Positions 23,294 through 33,523 of a DNA stretch of 64,000 bases are shown in pieces. This stretch comes from Acheta domesticus (lineage: Eukaryota > Arthropoda > Insecta > Orthoptera > Gryllidae). The stretch spans positions 216,395,286 through 216,459,285 of the forward strand of contig JAHLJT010009436.1 of assembly GCA_031308135.1 (NCBI GenBank). The letters run 5' to 3'. Below the pieces are notes generated by a model. The model searched no databases and was not told the DNA's origin. It saw only the letters and a program-made list of their open reading frames with translations. Within the stretch, counting starts at the first letter, position 1; each line of letters starts with the position of its first letter. The position numbers were made by a program, and so were the translations under genes.

Positions 23294-24640
23294 GGTAAGG
23301 AGGAGGGCTAAAGTGAATACAAAATGTAAGGGAAAAAATAAATGTTAACTTAACTGAGCGGATGCAACAATAAAAATCGAAAATATCATATACAAATCAT
23401 GAAGTTACTAAATATTTGGCATAATTCTGATAAAGTTCCAGATAAAAAGAAGGCGTGCTTTCATAACAATTTTTCGATTCTAGAGAGAGTCAAAAAGAAG
23501 ACAAAAGAGGTAAAAGAAAATAGTTTGTGTTGCTCAGGTGTTTCGAAGCATTGCCTAACATAGAAGAAGTTTCATTTCAACAAGTCTCATGAAAGACTTC
23601 AGCATTGTACAGCGTAACACCATTATAACATCGTATTTCATTCCCCCATTTTCTCCTTCAGTTACGTATGTAGATGTGATACCTTTAGTTTCATGGAGTT
23701 TACACTAGGTTGACATGTACTATAAGTATGCCACCCCCTCTCTTACGAAACAGAACACCTCTCGAACGCAATTGAAAAGGACGAAATTGCAAAAACCTAT
23801 CACGCGTTACGAAAGAAAACGGCGCTTCTAAGGATACACTTTCAGCCGGGAAAATTGTCGTCGACTGTCGGTAACGGGAGTGGCGGTCAAAGCGACGTCT
23901 GGAGAATGGAAAGGAAATCTTTGTGCAGAGAACGGCCTCCTATTTTCGATGCGTGCGTTCGGCGGCGGTGACACTTCTGAAGGATCGAGTTTTGAGAAAG
24001 AAAATCTACTGGAAATAGCACGATATACGAGGGAAAGTTTAGAAATAACCGAATACTGAGTGAAGAAACACAGAATGATGATAAAGAGAAACGAATGTTG
24101 CTCAAAGGAAACAAATTATTTAGAACCTGAAAATAATCAAATGTAATTCGTTCAAAGACCTTCTTACTTGCAGAGCACCTGATAAAATGGAAGCAATTAT
24201 TTCACCACTTGTATGGTTCATTAATAACAGTAGTAGGCATGGGCGAATGATGTATAAGCAATAATGGAGTAAGTGATAGGGAAGAAGAAGGATGCAATAT
24301 GAAAAACAAGGAAATCCCATGAAAACCTTCCACAAATGTCCAGAACAATTCCATAGGAATACTCCAGTTTCCGAACGTTAAAGGTTGGAAGTAAAGCAAC
24401 AAGACAATCCCATAGAAAGCCTCGCGTTTTATCTATGCTTCGCTATGTTAGTCGTATTACAGGTGGAGAAGGGGCTCTGCAAGCGAGCAAACTGCAAGTA
24501 ATTCAGTGTTGGGACCCTCCCAAAGTGTTAATGGTAAACTACAGCTGGAAACCAAGAAGAAGAAAAAATGTTCCATGCGAGAAATACACAGTGCCCCCTT
24601 TTTGGAGAGTGGATATGCAGAGCCGTTTAATGGAAATAAA
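23294..24640. other. AT-rich sequence, nothing recognised
   Basis: About 1.3 kb of mostly AT-rich DNA with short frames. No tandem arrays or inverted termini were noticed. Confidence 0.45.
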
Positions 24641-24870
24641 AAGAGCCAAACGCGAAGTTCCGTGCTGGGAGTGTGCAGTGCCGTTGCGAGCGGCCGGGGC
24701 GGTGCAGAGGTGAAGCGAATGCGAAACGAGCGGGAGGGCGTGCGGGCAACGGACAGCGCCAACGGCCGCTTTCGTCGCGCCTGGCGTGCCACGCCCACCC
24801 ACGCCCCACGGAGATGCCGCGGCTGGACCCACGGCCAGCCGCCTACACATGGCAAATGCACAGATAGCAA
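24641..24870. other. Short CpG island
   Basis: CpG-rich segment with opposed Arg/Ala/Gly-rich frames and no domain. Confidence 0.5.
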
Positions 24871-25735
24871 CGCCCGATACTACATTTCAATGATACTTTA
24901 TTTCTTCAAGATTCGATAAGATAAACGATGCACAAAGAACGTACGAGAAACGAAGATAACCGCACAAATGGCTCTCTCGTGTGGGAAGAAAACACTAGAT
25001 ATTTCCAAAAATGTTTGGTGTATACAGAGCTTTAGGGAAGCAAAACAGAGAACGCCCACAATACCGAGGATAGGTCTAATTTAGGAACACTTGTATGAAG
25101 ACAAATTTTTGTCGTGGATGACGTAATTTCATCTGGAATCTCAGTGAAAAATTATGATATGGCACGAGTAGCGAGTTGTACGTTACCATTTCATTGTAGA
25201 GTATCGGTGTTTAAATCAGGATTATTTCATATATAATCTGTGTCGTGTCGGGTCAGATTTCTTTGAGTTTATCGTGCCTTGCCACAACTACTGCATTCCA
25301 TCATTACATCTGAGGTTGCTATATAGAAGGAATCAATCAACTCTAAATGGAAAGGTTTTCTTGAAGAGATAGATGTTCGATGAGATACAAGGCACATCAA
25401 TGTCATATCTGAAATGTAGCGGAGAGATGCATTTGTGAAGAAAATCGAACACGTGGGTGAAGAGAGAATGAGAGTAGCTGAGATGGAGAATACTAGAATT
25501 GAGACTTGTGGATAGTGCTGAAGAGAGCGTAGGAGGAAAGGTCTAACGAATGGAATGCCAGCGACAATATTTGGTACGTGGAAGGTGGGAGCGAGGTTCG
25601 AGAAGAGATACCGGGAAGACAGTTCGCGATAATAACGGCCGAGCCATATAAAAACGTCAGAAACGTCAAAAAAACGAGGCAAAGTGTAGGACAGACAGAA
25701 AGCAAACACGGGACGGTCGACGAGAGTGAACCGAG
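24871..25735. other. AT-rich to mixed sequence, no gene recognised
   Basis: Part of a 261-codon minus frame (25269-26054) crosses this region. Its N-terminal half is CpG-island translation and its C-terminal half is Ser/Leu/Phe-rich. I see no domain. Confidence 0.4.
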
Positions 25736-26045
25736 AACATGAGCAACGCCAGTGAGAACAGCAGAGCCGTCGAGCGCTACAAGACCAGAGAGACGCCAAG
25801 GCGAACTCGACGGCATCGGCGTCCCAGTCGGCAGCGATTTCAGCGCCGGAGGCAGCGGCGGCGGGGCGGCGTCGCCCGAGACGGCGGGCGCGTGGTGCGG
25901 GGGCGGCGTGGAGCGCTCTAATGGCTTCCTTTGTCACGACGCGTAGGGCGGTGGGCGCTCGTGGGGCGGGCGGGCGCGGACGGGGCCAAGTCGCCACGCC
26001 AGCTGCCGGAGCACACTGGACCCGATCGAATCCCCAATACGCGAA
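25736..26045. other. CpG island
   Basis: CpG-dense with cggcggcgg words around 25850-25900. All frames are Arg/Ala/Gly-rich. Confidence 0.65.
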
Positions 26046-27150
26046 TGCCCACAATGGACATTATAAAATAATTAGATTTATTTATATTAATTCTACAAAC
26101 TTTAAAAAAAACTAAAAATATGGAAATTGAACACTTGAAATAAAAAAAAGAATGCTTCATTTTCATACTTTCAAGAAAAATGAGTTTATGTAATCTGGTA
26201 AAAACGTAAATTTAACAGAAATGACATACACATTTTTTTATTTCAAGTCTTCAATTGTTTTTTTTTTTACATCGAAAAGACCTTTTGCAATTTAAACGTT
26301 TCGTCTGAATAGTTTGACTCTAGCAGGAGAGAAATGCATAAAGCAAAGTATGCTTTCACGTCCGGTATCATCATTATCGTTTCTCGATCTGATTGGCCGC
26401 ACCTGTGGACAAAACATCTGTAAAAAATATTTTCACGGCCTAAAGCCACGCCTAACAATAATAATTAGTACACCAATGTTTGATTATAACTTTCAGTAAC
26501 GAAATTTTCAATTTCTGTATATAATATGCAACTTTGTGTACCTTAAAAGCATTTAATCTGCAAAAGCGATATTTTATGCAATCCTTCCATTTATTAAGCT
26601 GCGTGTCACCACAGTCTCCATACTAACTTCCTTTCAATTCATCAATTTTGAAGGTCGATTTTTAAAAACGACAAAAAACGTTCGAAAAACTACTATGTAT
26701 TGAAAATTAGTTATTTCGCTAGATGTTATTAAATGAACAGTAATAAATAAGTTCCTGTTTACGTTTTCTGCTCAATCTGTCACCTCGAAACAGCAAACGT
26801 TTGAATTTCTTACCCTTTTGAAAACGTTTGAATTTATCGTAATTTTTATTCGTATCATGAATTTTGTCCAGGTTCGCACACAGGCGAAGCATTTGCGAAA
26901 ATAACTTGGGAGGAGTAATGTGCCTCCATGGCTATTTCGCCCTCTCATTTATTTTGTGTTATTAAAATCTGTATAATAATAAATATATAATAAATTGTAC
27001 TACCAATGTGGAAACACTGCACTGTTTTATATTAATTTTTAATTAAAAATTTAACACTTTTGTTCAGTATTAAAAGGTTATAATGTAATTTAAAATGTAT
27101 TCCAACAAAAATATTTTCTCGTAAATGTCATAGCTGCAAAAGTAAACTAG
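26046..27150. other. AT-rich sequence, nothing recognised
   Basis: A long AT-rich stretch with poly-T runs and no structured repeat or credible frame. Confidence 0.5.
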
Positions 27151-27281
27151 TTTAGGAGGGTGGTTGGGCGCGTCTCCGCCTTTCACAGACCACTGTGCCG
27201 TGGCGCGGCGCAGAGGCGGTCACGAGGCTCCTCGTGTCGTGACGCGACATTTCTCCGCTCCGCCGCCGCCGCCGCCGTCGC

Positions 27282-27324
<43 letters not shown>

Positions 27325-27500
27325 AGGCGAAATCGAATTTCCCGAGCGGGCGTCCCGCGTCGCCTCCGCGACGGCTCTTCCTGTTCTCGGAGATCAGAGG
27401 AACGCGATGCCATTTACCGTAGGCATCCGCAATGAGGACGCCCGGCATTTTGCGCGCTCTATATTTCATCTCGAGGTGACAGTATACATCCGCCAAATAT
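27151..27500. other. CpG island with (CGT)n triplet run
   Basis: Contains (ccg)n at 27260-27277 and an uninterrupted (CGT)n run at about 27283-27322. These translate as poly-Arg or poly-Val on the plus strand and poly-Asp or poly-Arg on the minus. No recognised coding context. Confidence 0.75.
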
Positions 27501-28161
27501 TCATGTATTCAAGACGTTCAAATATTCATGTATGGAAGGAAACAAGAAAGGACGGAGTGGGCACGAAATTCCATCATGTATGAACGCCGGTTTGTGAAGA
27601 TTTAGAGGTCGGAACGAGTGGTTATTATATACTTATCGAATTGGGAAGATAAGCATTCAATAGGGTTGGCACAATGACAAATTCATTAAATATTTCTTGT
27701 CCAGCCGCTCCTACGACGTACAAAAATTTTGCTTAGTCTAGTTAGAGAAAATATATTTCTTTTCACTATCCGTCCAAGGATAGAAATAAATTTAAGTAGA
27801 ATTCCAATAATGCAACAGTTTTTCTTCTTCTTTACCTAAGAAAGTTAAAAATAATGACCTGTTCCGGCACCCATTTCCCTTTTCTGTCTACTAATGTCAG
27901 TGCACTTCTATTCGCAAGTTGTCTGACACGATCAATGTAAGGGAATTTAGTACAGAACTATCCAAAGTACTCTGAGTACCCGGGTATTTATTATTCATAA
28001 ATAACTATTAGATAGGAAAATGAAAGAATTCTTTGTGTGATACAGCCTCGTCTTACACTCCCTTGCCCATCCTGTCGCTACGAAACCTGTCTTTCATACG
28101 ATGTCGTTTCCCACTCCATCCTGCCCTTCTCCACCCCTCACCCTTCCAACTTTGCCTGGCT
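27501..28161. other. AT-rich sequence, then C-rich flank
   Basis: No gene seen. From about 28045 the sequence becomes C-rich (ccctt, cctgcc words). The hAT insertion begins at 28162. Confidence 0.45.
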
Positions 28162-28247
28162 CAGGGGCGGATCCAGTCAATCATTTGGAGGTAGGGAGGC
28201 ATCATAGATTTCTGTTACACAATTAACTTTTATTATTATTTAGTATA

Positions 28248-29165
28248 CTAGCGTACACGAGCGAGAACTCTCGCATGTTCAGTTCCACCCTCTTTTCCCA
28301 TCTTTCCTTTTCCATATTAAGAAGAATTCCATATAACGAAACGTGTATATTTGTTTAAAAAATTTAAAAAGCTAACTTCCAATGTACTAATGAAATTTAA
28401 AATAAAAAACAATGAAATTGATGTTCGAATGAATTTTTAATAACGGTTTATTCTGTATTGTACTGATGCTCTTGGAACAATTCACAACTCTTACTGAAAA
28501 AACACATTTGAAGTAATTATACAGCCGTTCTTGACAGCTAGCTTCTTGCTTTCCTTGACAGTCACAAAAATTTTAGAAAAGCTTTTTACTGTGGCGTCGT
28601 GGTAGCTAAATAACGACACAGACACGAGCTCTATGTACAAATTGGTTTATTTAAATAATGTACAAATTTACAGCTCTGGGGTTATGTTCGCAGTACCTCC
28701 CACGCGCCTGCTCCCGTCCCTAGGGCTAGTGCATCCCCCACCTTCCGCATTACCGCACCGGTAGCCGACACCGTGTTTCGCACACGCCGTGCCTCAAGGA
28801 CCGCACTCCCGTCTCGGCGAGCATGCACGTCTACTCACGAGGTGCTCTGACAACGAACTGCTCCTCTGTTAACTTACTTTGGCGGTCGGCTTCCGCCCTC
28901 TAAAGGCCGGCCGGACCACATGTCGCGCACTGGGTCCGGTGCCCCTGCCCGCTCCTCTTGCATCACGGGGGCCGGGGGGGTAGCAAGGAATTTTCCACTT
29001 TCCAGTGCCTTTGTCTGTCCCATGTGTCCAGCAGCCTCCGTGCCGGGCCGTTTGAAAATCTGGCTGGCATGTGCTGACGTTACATTACTCTCAAGGAAGC
29101 TACATATAGTTGTCCATGCAAAAATACAGGATTGGGCAAGCAATAGCTCTGCTGTATTTCATGAC
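28248..29165 (-). mobile_element. Helitron 3' end fragment A with Pif1-type helicase tail
   Basis: On the minus strand the fragment ends in ...CTAG at 28248-28251 followed by T. A short hairpin (gcgag agtt ctcgc) lies about 11 bases before that end. Hairpin plus CTRR plus a 3' T is the classic Helitron terminus. Upstream, the minus strand encodes LPNPVFLHGQLYVA (29110-29150), the C-terminal motif of the Helitron/Pif1 helicase. Once the solo LTR at 28590-29084 is skipped, the frame continues into VKSFSKIFVTVKES (28545-28589). The Rep domain and helicase core are absent, so this is a 5'-truncated relic. Confidence 0.75.
28590..29084 (-). mobile_element. Solo LTR, 495 bp, inserted in Helitron helicase tail
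   Basis: Begins TGTGGCGTC and ends GACGTTACA, so it has TG...CA termini within an imperfect inverted repeat of about nine bases. It is bounded by the direct repeat TTAC on both sides (28586-28589 and 29085-29088). Removing the segment and one TTAC restores the host helicase frame exactly, which independently confirms the borders. An AATAAA on the minus strand near 28640-28650, close to the minus-strand end, suggests minus orientation. No internal retrotransposon genes are present, so it is a solo LTR from recombination. Clade not determined. Confidence 0.75.
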
Positions 29166-29364
29166 TATCTGTAGACGATTGCGTTTGCGTGGTTCAAGGG
29201 TTTTGGTTCAAAATAATAAAATATGTCAGATTGCCGACGTTTCGAGGTTTTTGTTACTCCATCCTCAGGGTTAGATAAGTTTAACAACACGGTTATTACA
29301 AATATTTTCAATAATGTTAATTGTATATTACAAACTATGTATAAACATTACACCTTGTATATAT
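29166..29364. other. Repeat-derived sequence between Helitron fragments
   Basis: Contains gccgacgtttcgaggttttt followed by actccatcctcagg, a word pair typical of dispersed insect repeats, then AT-rich DNA. I cannot assign the family. Confidence 0.35.
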
Positions 29365-29652
29365 ACACGTTTCATTAACAACGGTCCTTCTTAATAAAAA
29401 GGATAAACAAAGGGGTAGCGTGCCCGCATGTTAAACCCCATCATATATATATATATATATAAATATATATAAAATATATATATATAATATATATAAAATA
29501 TATATAAAATAAATATATATAAATATATATAATTATATTAATATATATAAATATATATAAAATAATATATATATGATGGGGTTTAACATGCGGGCACGCT
29601 ACCCCTTTGTTTATCCTTTTTATTAAGAAGGACAGTTGTTAATGAAACGTGT
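29365..29652. repeat. Near-perfect 284-bp palindrome made of Helitron ends
   Basis: Left arm 29365-29453 and right arm about 29565-29652 are inverted copies with a single mismatch seen (g at 29385 versus the matching position in the right arm), separated by about 110 bp of almost pure AT. Each arm includes ggggtagcgtgcccgcatg. The outer ends (aacgaaacgtg-type word) align with the same position in Helitron fragments A and C. The structure therefore looks like two Helitron 3' portions fused head-to-head. It can extrude as a long hairpin. Confidence 0.85.
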
Positions 29653-30130
29653 TTATTTGTTTAAAAATGTATAAATGTAACTTCTAATGAACTTGCAGAA
29701 TATCAAACAAAAATAATAATACAATTTGTGTTGGAAACAAATTTTATATAAAGGTTTATTCAGCATTATAGAGGCATATTCTTGGAAAAATTCATACTTC
29801 TTAAAAAAAATTACTGAAATTACTTAATCTTTCTCCTGAGTTTACTTTTCGCTTCCTTTGATTGTCACAAAAATATTAGAAAAGGTTTTTACTCTTGAGA
29901 AGGCCAAGTAAAGTAGTGCGAAAATACCGGGTCAGGCAAGTACAACTCTACTCTTTGCAATATTATTTAACTTTCCTTGATTTGTTATGTGGAACAGAGG
30001 GGGTTTTGGAGTGGCAGGGTGCCAGCTTGCTGGGGTACGAAAATAGAAAAATTATTTTTATACTAAAAAGTATTGGATTATTATTTGCGTTCTAATGTAC
30101 CTCAATAAAAGCAATTCCGAGCCAAAAATA
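29653..30130 (-). mobile_element. Helitron 3' fragment B with helicase tail remnant
   Basis: Aligns with fragments A and C over about 300 bp (shared tttatttgtttaaaaatgta, a recurring ggtttattcag word, and gtcacaaaaatattagaaaa). The minus strand at 29835-29912 reads LAFSRVKTFSNIFVTIKG, homologous to the C-terminal Helitron helicase peptide in fragment A, then a stop. The 3' boundary merges with the right arm of the palindrome. The 66-codon plus frame at 29895-30095 is antisense and spurious. Confidence 0.6.
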
Positions 30131-30397
30131 ATCAAAGCAATATTTTCACATTTGAGTACTAAATACCATTTGTTACCGTTAGAAACAATTTAGGCTTAGA
30201 CTTCGCTTTGGTACGTGCAAATGTTGTTGAAACGATGTTTGCGTATTGAATATCTTAACGAATCGACACCTTGAGTTTAATACCAAACGGTGTATTATTT
30301 ACAATATGAGTTTGTAGATGGGCGTTGATGTACATGCTTGCCAACATTTAAATCGGGCATTTGGACTGTGATCGTTGACTGTGTCGAGTGACTTATA
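30131..30397. other. AT-rich sequence inside the composite
   Basis: No structure recognised. It lies between Helitron fragment B and the TA-type MITE. Confidence 0.4.
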
Positions 30398-30625
30398 GTT
30401 GGGTTTTCATTTCTTGGCCTGTGGGGGCTTGTCTTCACAATACAATATCACACGGCATTCCGTGTCCTTCTCCATCGTGTCGTTAGAAGTCGCATGATCG
30501 CCAGCACTGCCCGATACAGTCGCGATGAGGTGACTCCTAGCCGCACGACTGAGAACGACGCGAAAAACCATGAGATATTCCATCGTGAAGACAGGCCCCC
30601 ACACGCCAAGAAATAAAAATCCAAG
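30398..30625. mobile_element. 228-bp TA-flanked MITE
   Basis: About 50 bp of each end form an inverted repeat: the left arm runs on as atttcttggcctgtggggg and the right arm, reversed, as atttcttggcgtgtggggg, with matching outer and inner extensions. TA dinucleotides lie immediately outside both ends (30396-30397 and 30626-30627), as expected for a Tc1/mariner-type insertion. The 65-codon minus frame inside spans both arms and is not a transposase. Confidence 0.65.
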
Positions 30626-30779
30626 TATACGCTGTTCTTTCTATAATTTTAAATTCAGTTGCTTTTTTAAATTAATTCACGAAGTATTGTACGCCAGTGC
30701 GTTTTGATTTTTTTCATTTATATAAAGATAATTTACTTTAGCTAATTTAAAAAGTTTGTTCTTTCTTTTGTGTTTTAGC

Positions 30780-31200
30780 ACAAGTTTTCCCCTACTACCT
30801 CCGCGTACCCACGCGAGAACTCTTGCATGATAAATCCCACACTCATCCCTTCTATTTCCATTCTAAGGGGGAAATGTTTTAACAAAACGTTTGTTTATTT
30901 GTTTAAAAATGTATAAAGGTAACTTGCAATGTACTAACACAATATCAAATAAAAATAAAAAACAATGCAATTAATGTTTAAAAGAAATTTTCAACTAAGA
31001 TTTATTCAGTATTATGGAGAGTTTTCTTGAAACAATTCACAACACTTCCATTTGAAGTAATTATTCAATATTTTTCGACAGCTTTTAGTTTTTCGTGGTA
31101 GTGACAAAAAATATTAGCTTTTGACTTTTGAGAAAGCTACGTGTCTGATCCCGTTGACTTGAAATTTCAATGAATCACTGCTGATAACGAAAATACTGGT
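30780..31200 (-). mobile_element. Helitron 3' fragment C with helicase tail remnant
   Basis: Starts with ccgcgtacccacgcgagaac, related to the terminal hairpin region of fragment A, then shares the fragment's 3' noncoding sequence. The minus strand at 31105-31142 retains VAFSKVKS, the same helicase C-terminal peptide, followed by indels. The terminal CTAG is mutated. It is a third, independently decayed copy. Confidence 0.6.
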
Positions 31201-31756
31201 AAAGGTAAAACACAAACAGTCTTCACGTTTCGCTGTCCACCCATATCCCTCCACAATTAGGTACACAGCACATACAGTCCATGGCAAAACATTAATTGAA
31301 TGGTTTCACTATACGAATAAGACACATCTTCATAGGTGTCAAGCAATTATAGTAATACTACTTGTTGCTGGAGAGCAAATCTTGAATTAATGATTATGCA
31401 AATAAACCTCGTTAGACTGCATGGTTTATACATAAATATAAGATTGAGGAATCAAAGCCTTTTAAGCATGTCGTCACAAAAATGACTACCAGCAGCAAGG
31501 GCTGAAATATTGGGGTGGCCCTGATAGTACTGAAGCGTGGAACCGAAAATTTAATTGAATGTCGAGAAATGTTTCATCTTGTAGATTATGGTGTGAAAAA
31601 CGTTTCCTTGAGGCCTTTTACCTCAACATTTTAGGTTTTATGGCCCTAGAACACTTTGTTTAGGAGTTATTTGACGAAAACTTTGGCAAGTGTTGCGTAT
31701 TGCATTTGACTTCAATATTTAGGTGGTTTTTTAAACCTAGAAGGAAGGTTTTTTAA
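31201..31756. other. AT-rich sequence flanking the Kolobok element
   Basis: Ends with ttaaacctagaaggaaggtt followed by TTAA. The same approximately 22-bp word occurs twice more just right of the Kolobok element (33187-33235), indicating a short tandem array at the target. Confidence 0.5.
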
Positions 31757-33186
31757 GGTGAGACGGTAGGCCCTATCCCATCAATGTTAAAACGAGCAAC
31801 TTTGTGACCCATTTTCTCAGAAACCACTGAATACATTTTAATGGATTTTGTACTACTTATTAAGAGATATATGAAGAAATCACTGATCCACAGTTAAGTT
31901 GTTATCTCTTTTCTGAAGCGATTTATTAATTTTTTTCCAAAAAATGAATTTTTTCCTCAAGAAAATGTGCAAAAAAAAATCCTAACACATGGACTAGAGA
32001 AGTAATAATCACGATTGAGGATCCACATTTTTAGTATAACGTGGTTTATCATCAGTAAAAATTTCATGCAGATAGCTTTAATAGTTTCGGGGATAATGGG
32101 GCAAACGTTTCAAAATTTCAACTTCTGAGAAAATGGCACTCAAAGTTTTCAGAGAAGCAGATGCTAGGAAAACTTAGAATATTTTTCACTAGAGAGTAAC
32201 TACAGGCAGCCTACATCATAATAACAGGTTTCACTATCTTTTAGACCAGCCTGAGCTTTTCTTTTTGTCTTTCTTGCCTCCTTTGGCATTTGTTGATCAT
32301 CATATTTTGCCTCCGCAATGCGTAATCTGTCAAGTTCTCTACAAATATCAGCCAGGGTTTTTCCATGTGACACACGTAATTTTTTCATAACTTCTCATAC
32401 GGCACAATTTCTATCATTATTTATTACAACAGTTTCAGACACTCCCTAATTGTAAAGTTCTGATACCAACAAAAAGATATTTTGGTATTCTTATACAAAT
32501 GGTGTTCTTGAATGCCTCACATTCTGTATTTTGCCATGTAGCCATCTTCTGAAAAGTTATGTCTTCACTTGTATTATTTTCAACTTCTGTATTTACACTA
32601 CGTTTTTTTCCACTAGGAAGAGTTTCACATGCATTCCGACTCATATTATCATTATTTTCGTGCTGCAAAGGATTTGATCTGATATGCTGATTTTCTTTGA
32701 AAATGCGTTGTTTAAAGATTTCTTTACATTTCGCCATTGCAGAACATATGAGACATTTATTTTAATTTTGTAGCCTATAACACATCATAATTGTTAATAA
32801 ATTGAACTTTACTATACAACAAAAACATCAAGTCAGGCTTCTATAAGTGCGGAAAAATTGTTAACTAAATAATGCATTTACAAAAATTGGACTATGGCTC
32901 AGACTGTTCTATCAGCACCTGCAGACAAAATTCCTTTACAAAAGTAAACAAAAACTAGCTTTCTGACAAAATTATAACAAGAGATATAAGACGTTGTATG
33001 CGCGGAAGTACAGTAATATTGCAGTCTGACAGTTGTCAGTGGAATCTTTAAAAATAAATTTCCTACACTTACAGACGGAATAAATCAATGAATTTGGTCT
33101 AAAAATGTTCATAAAAGAACATATTATTTAATTATTCAAAAAAAGAAAATTCCATTTTTTTAAAAAAATTGGCCTACCGTCTCACC
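31757..33186 (-). mobile_element. Kolobok-type DNA transposon, 1430 bp, degenerate
   Basis: Perfect 16-bp terminal inverted repeats (GGTGAGACGGTAGGCC) at both ends, each flanked by TTAA (31753-31756 and 33187-33190). TTAA duplications are used by Kolobok and piggyBac elements. The minus-strand coding remnant resembles the C-terminal part of Kolobok transposases and not piggyBac. The length and broken frames show a dead, internally reduced copy. It sits inside the hAT composite and postdates the surrounding sequence. Confidence 0.8.
32200..32737 (-). pseudogene. Kolobok transposase C-terminal remnant
   Basis: Kolobok transposases cut and paste DNA at TTAA; they are large proteins, some with a THAP domain. 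Only a piece survives. The upstream frame (32737-32435) includes CEAFKNTICIRIPK then FVGIRTLQLG, resembling the family's conserved NE-(S/C)-(F/L)-N..IW.R.PK...FVG..TLQLG block. A -1-type frameshift and one in-frame stop follow. The downstream frame (32388-32200) gives LDRLRIAEAKYDDQQ and KEARKTKRKAQ, ending YYDVGCL, like the basic tail and Y..G.F-type ending of the family. The match is from memory of family motifs, not a search. The catalytic region upstream is missing. Confidence 0.7.
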
Positions 33187-33400
33187 TTAAACCTAGAAGA
33201 AAGGTTTTTTAAACCTAGAAGGTTTTTTTAAACAAGTCCTTCATATTTTTAAAGTCAAAGTGCAATTCGTCACGTCTCCATGAAATCCTCTTTCTTTAGA
33301 AACCTTATTTATAATGATTGGTTGCGTGTGAGAGCCGCAACGGAAAGGTATACTACTGAAATAATACAGGTGACGATGACGATGACGATTGTTTCTGTAG
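33187..33400. other. Remaining insert sequence, right part of composite
   Basis: Begins with two more copies of the aaacctagaag word, then AT-rich DNA with a gacgatgacgatgacgat triplet run near 33371. The hAT-homologous right end starts at about 33400. Confidence 0.45.
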
Positions 33401-33523
33401 CGTATATATATTACTATACAATATTATTGTTTAAATAATAACATAATTCTAACAAATAAATATTTAAATCAATTTTGCCAAATGAAGGTAACAAACGAAA
33501 ACTCTAGGCTGGATCCGCCACTG

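Larger units (their letters stand above)
28162..33523. mobile_element. hAT-type element inflated by nested insertions (composite)
   Basis: The left end (caggggcggatccag) and right end (ggatccgccactg) form the same terminal inverted repeat as the 257-bp MITE at 23037-23293. The flanking 8 bp are gcctggct and gcctcgct, a 7/8 match as expected for a hAT duplication. About 80 bp inside the left end and 120 bp inside the right end are homologous to the MITE, so the original insertion was probably a similar short element. The intervening roughly 5.1 kb consists of later insertions: Helitron fragments, a solo LTR, a TA-type MITE, a palindrome and a Kolobok element. No hAT transposase is present. Confidence 0.8.

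Noticed and set aside
27160..27583. Poly-Arg, poly-Val and poly-Asp proteins
   Set aside because: Products of the (CGT)n run; different homopolymers in each frame.
32200..32737. Host gene encoding small basic proteins
   Set aside because: Both frames lie inside TTAA-bounded inverted repeats and resemble a broken Kolobok transposase.
31753..33190. piggyBac element
   Set aside because: TTAA flanks fit, but the coding remnants look like Kolobok, and the ends do not start with the usual CCC-type piggyBac terminus.
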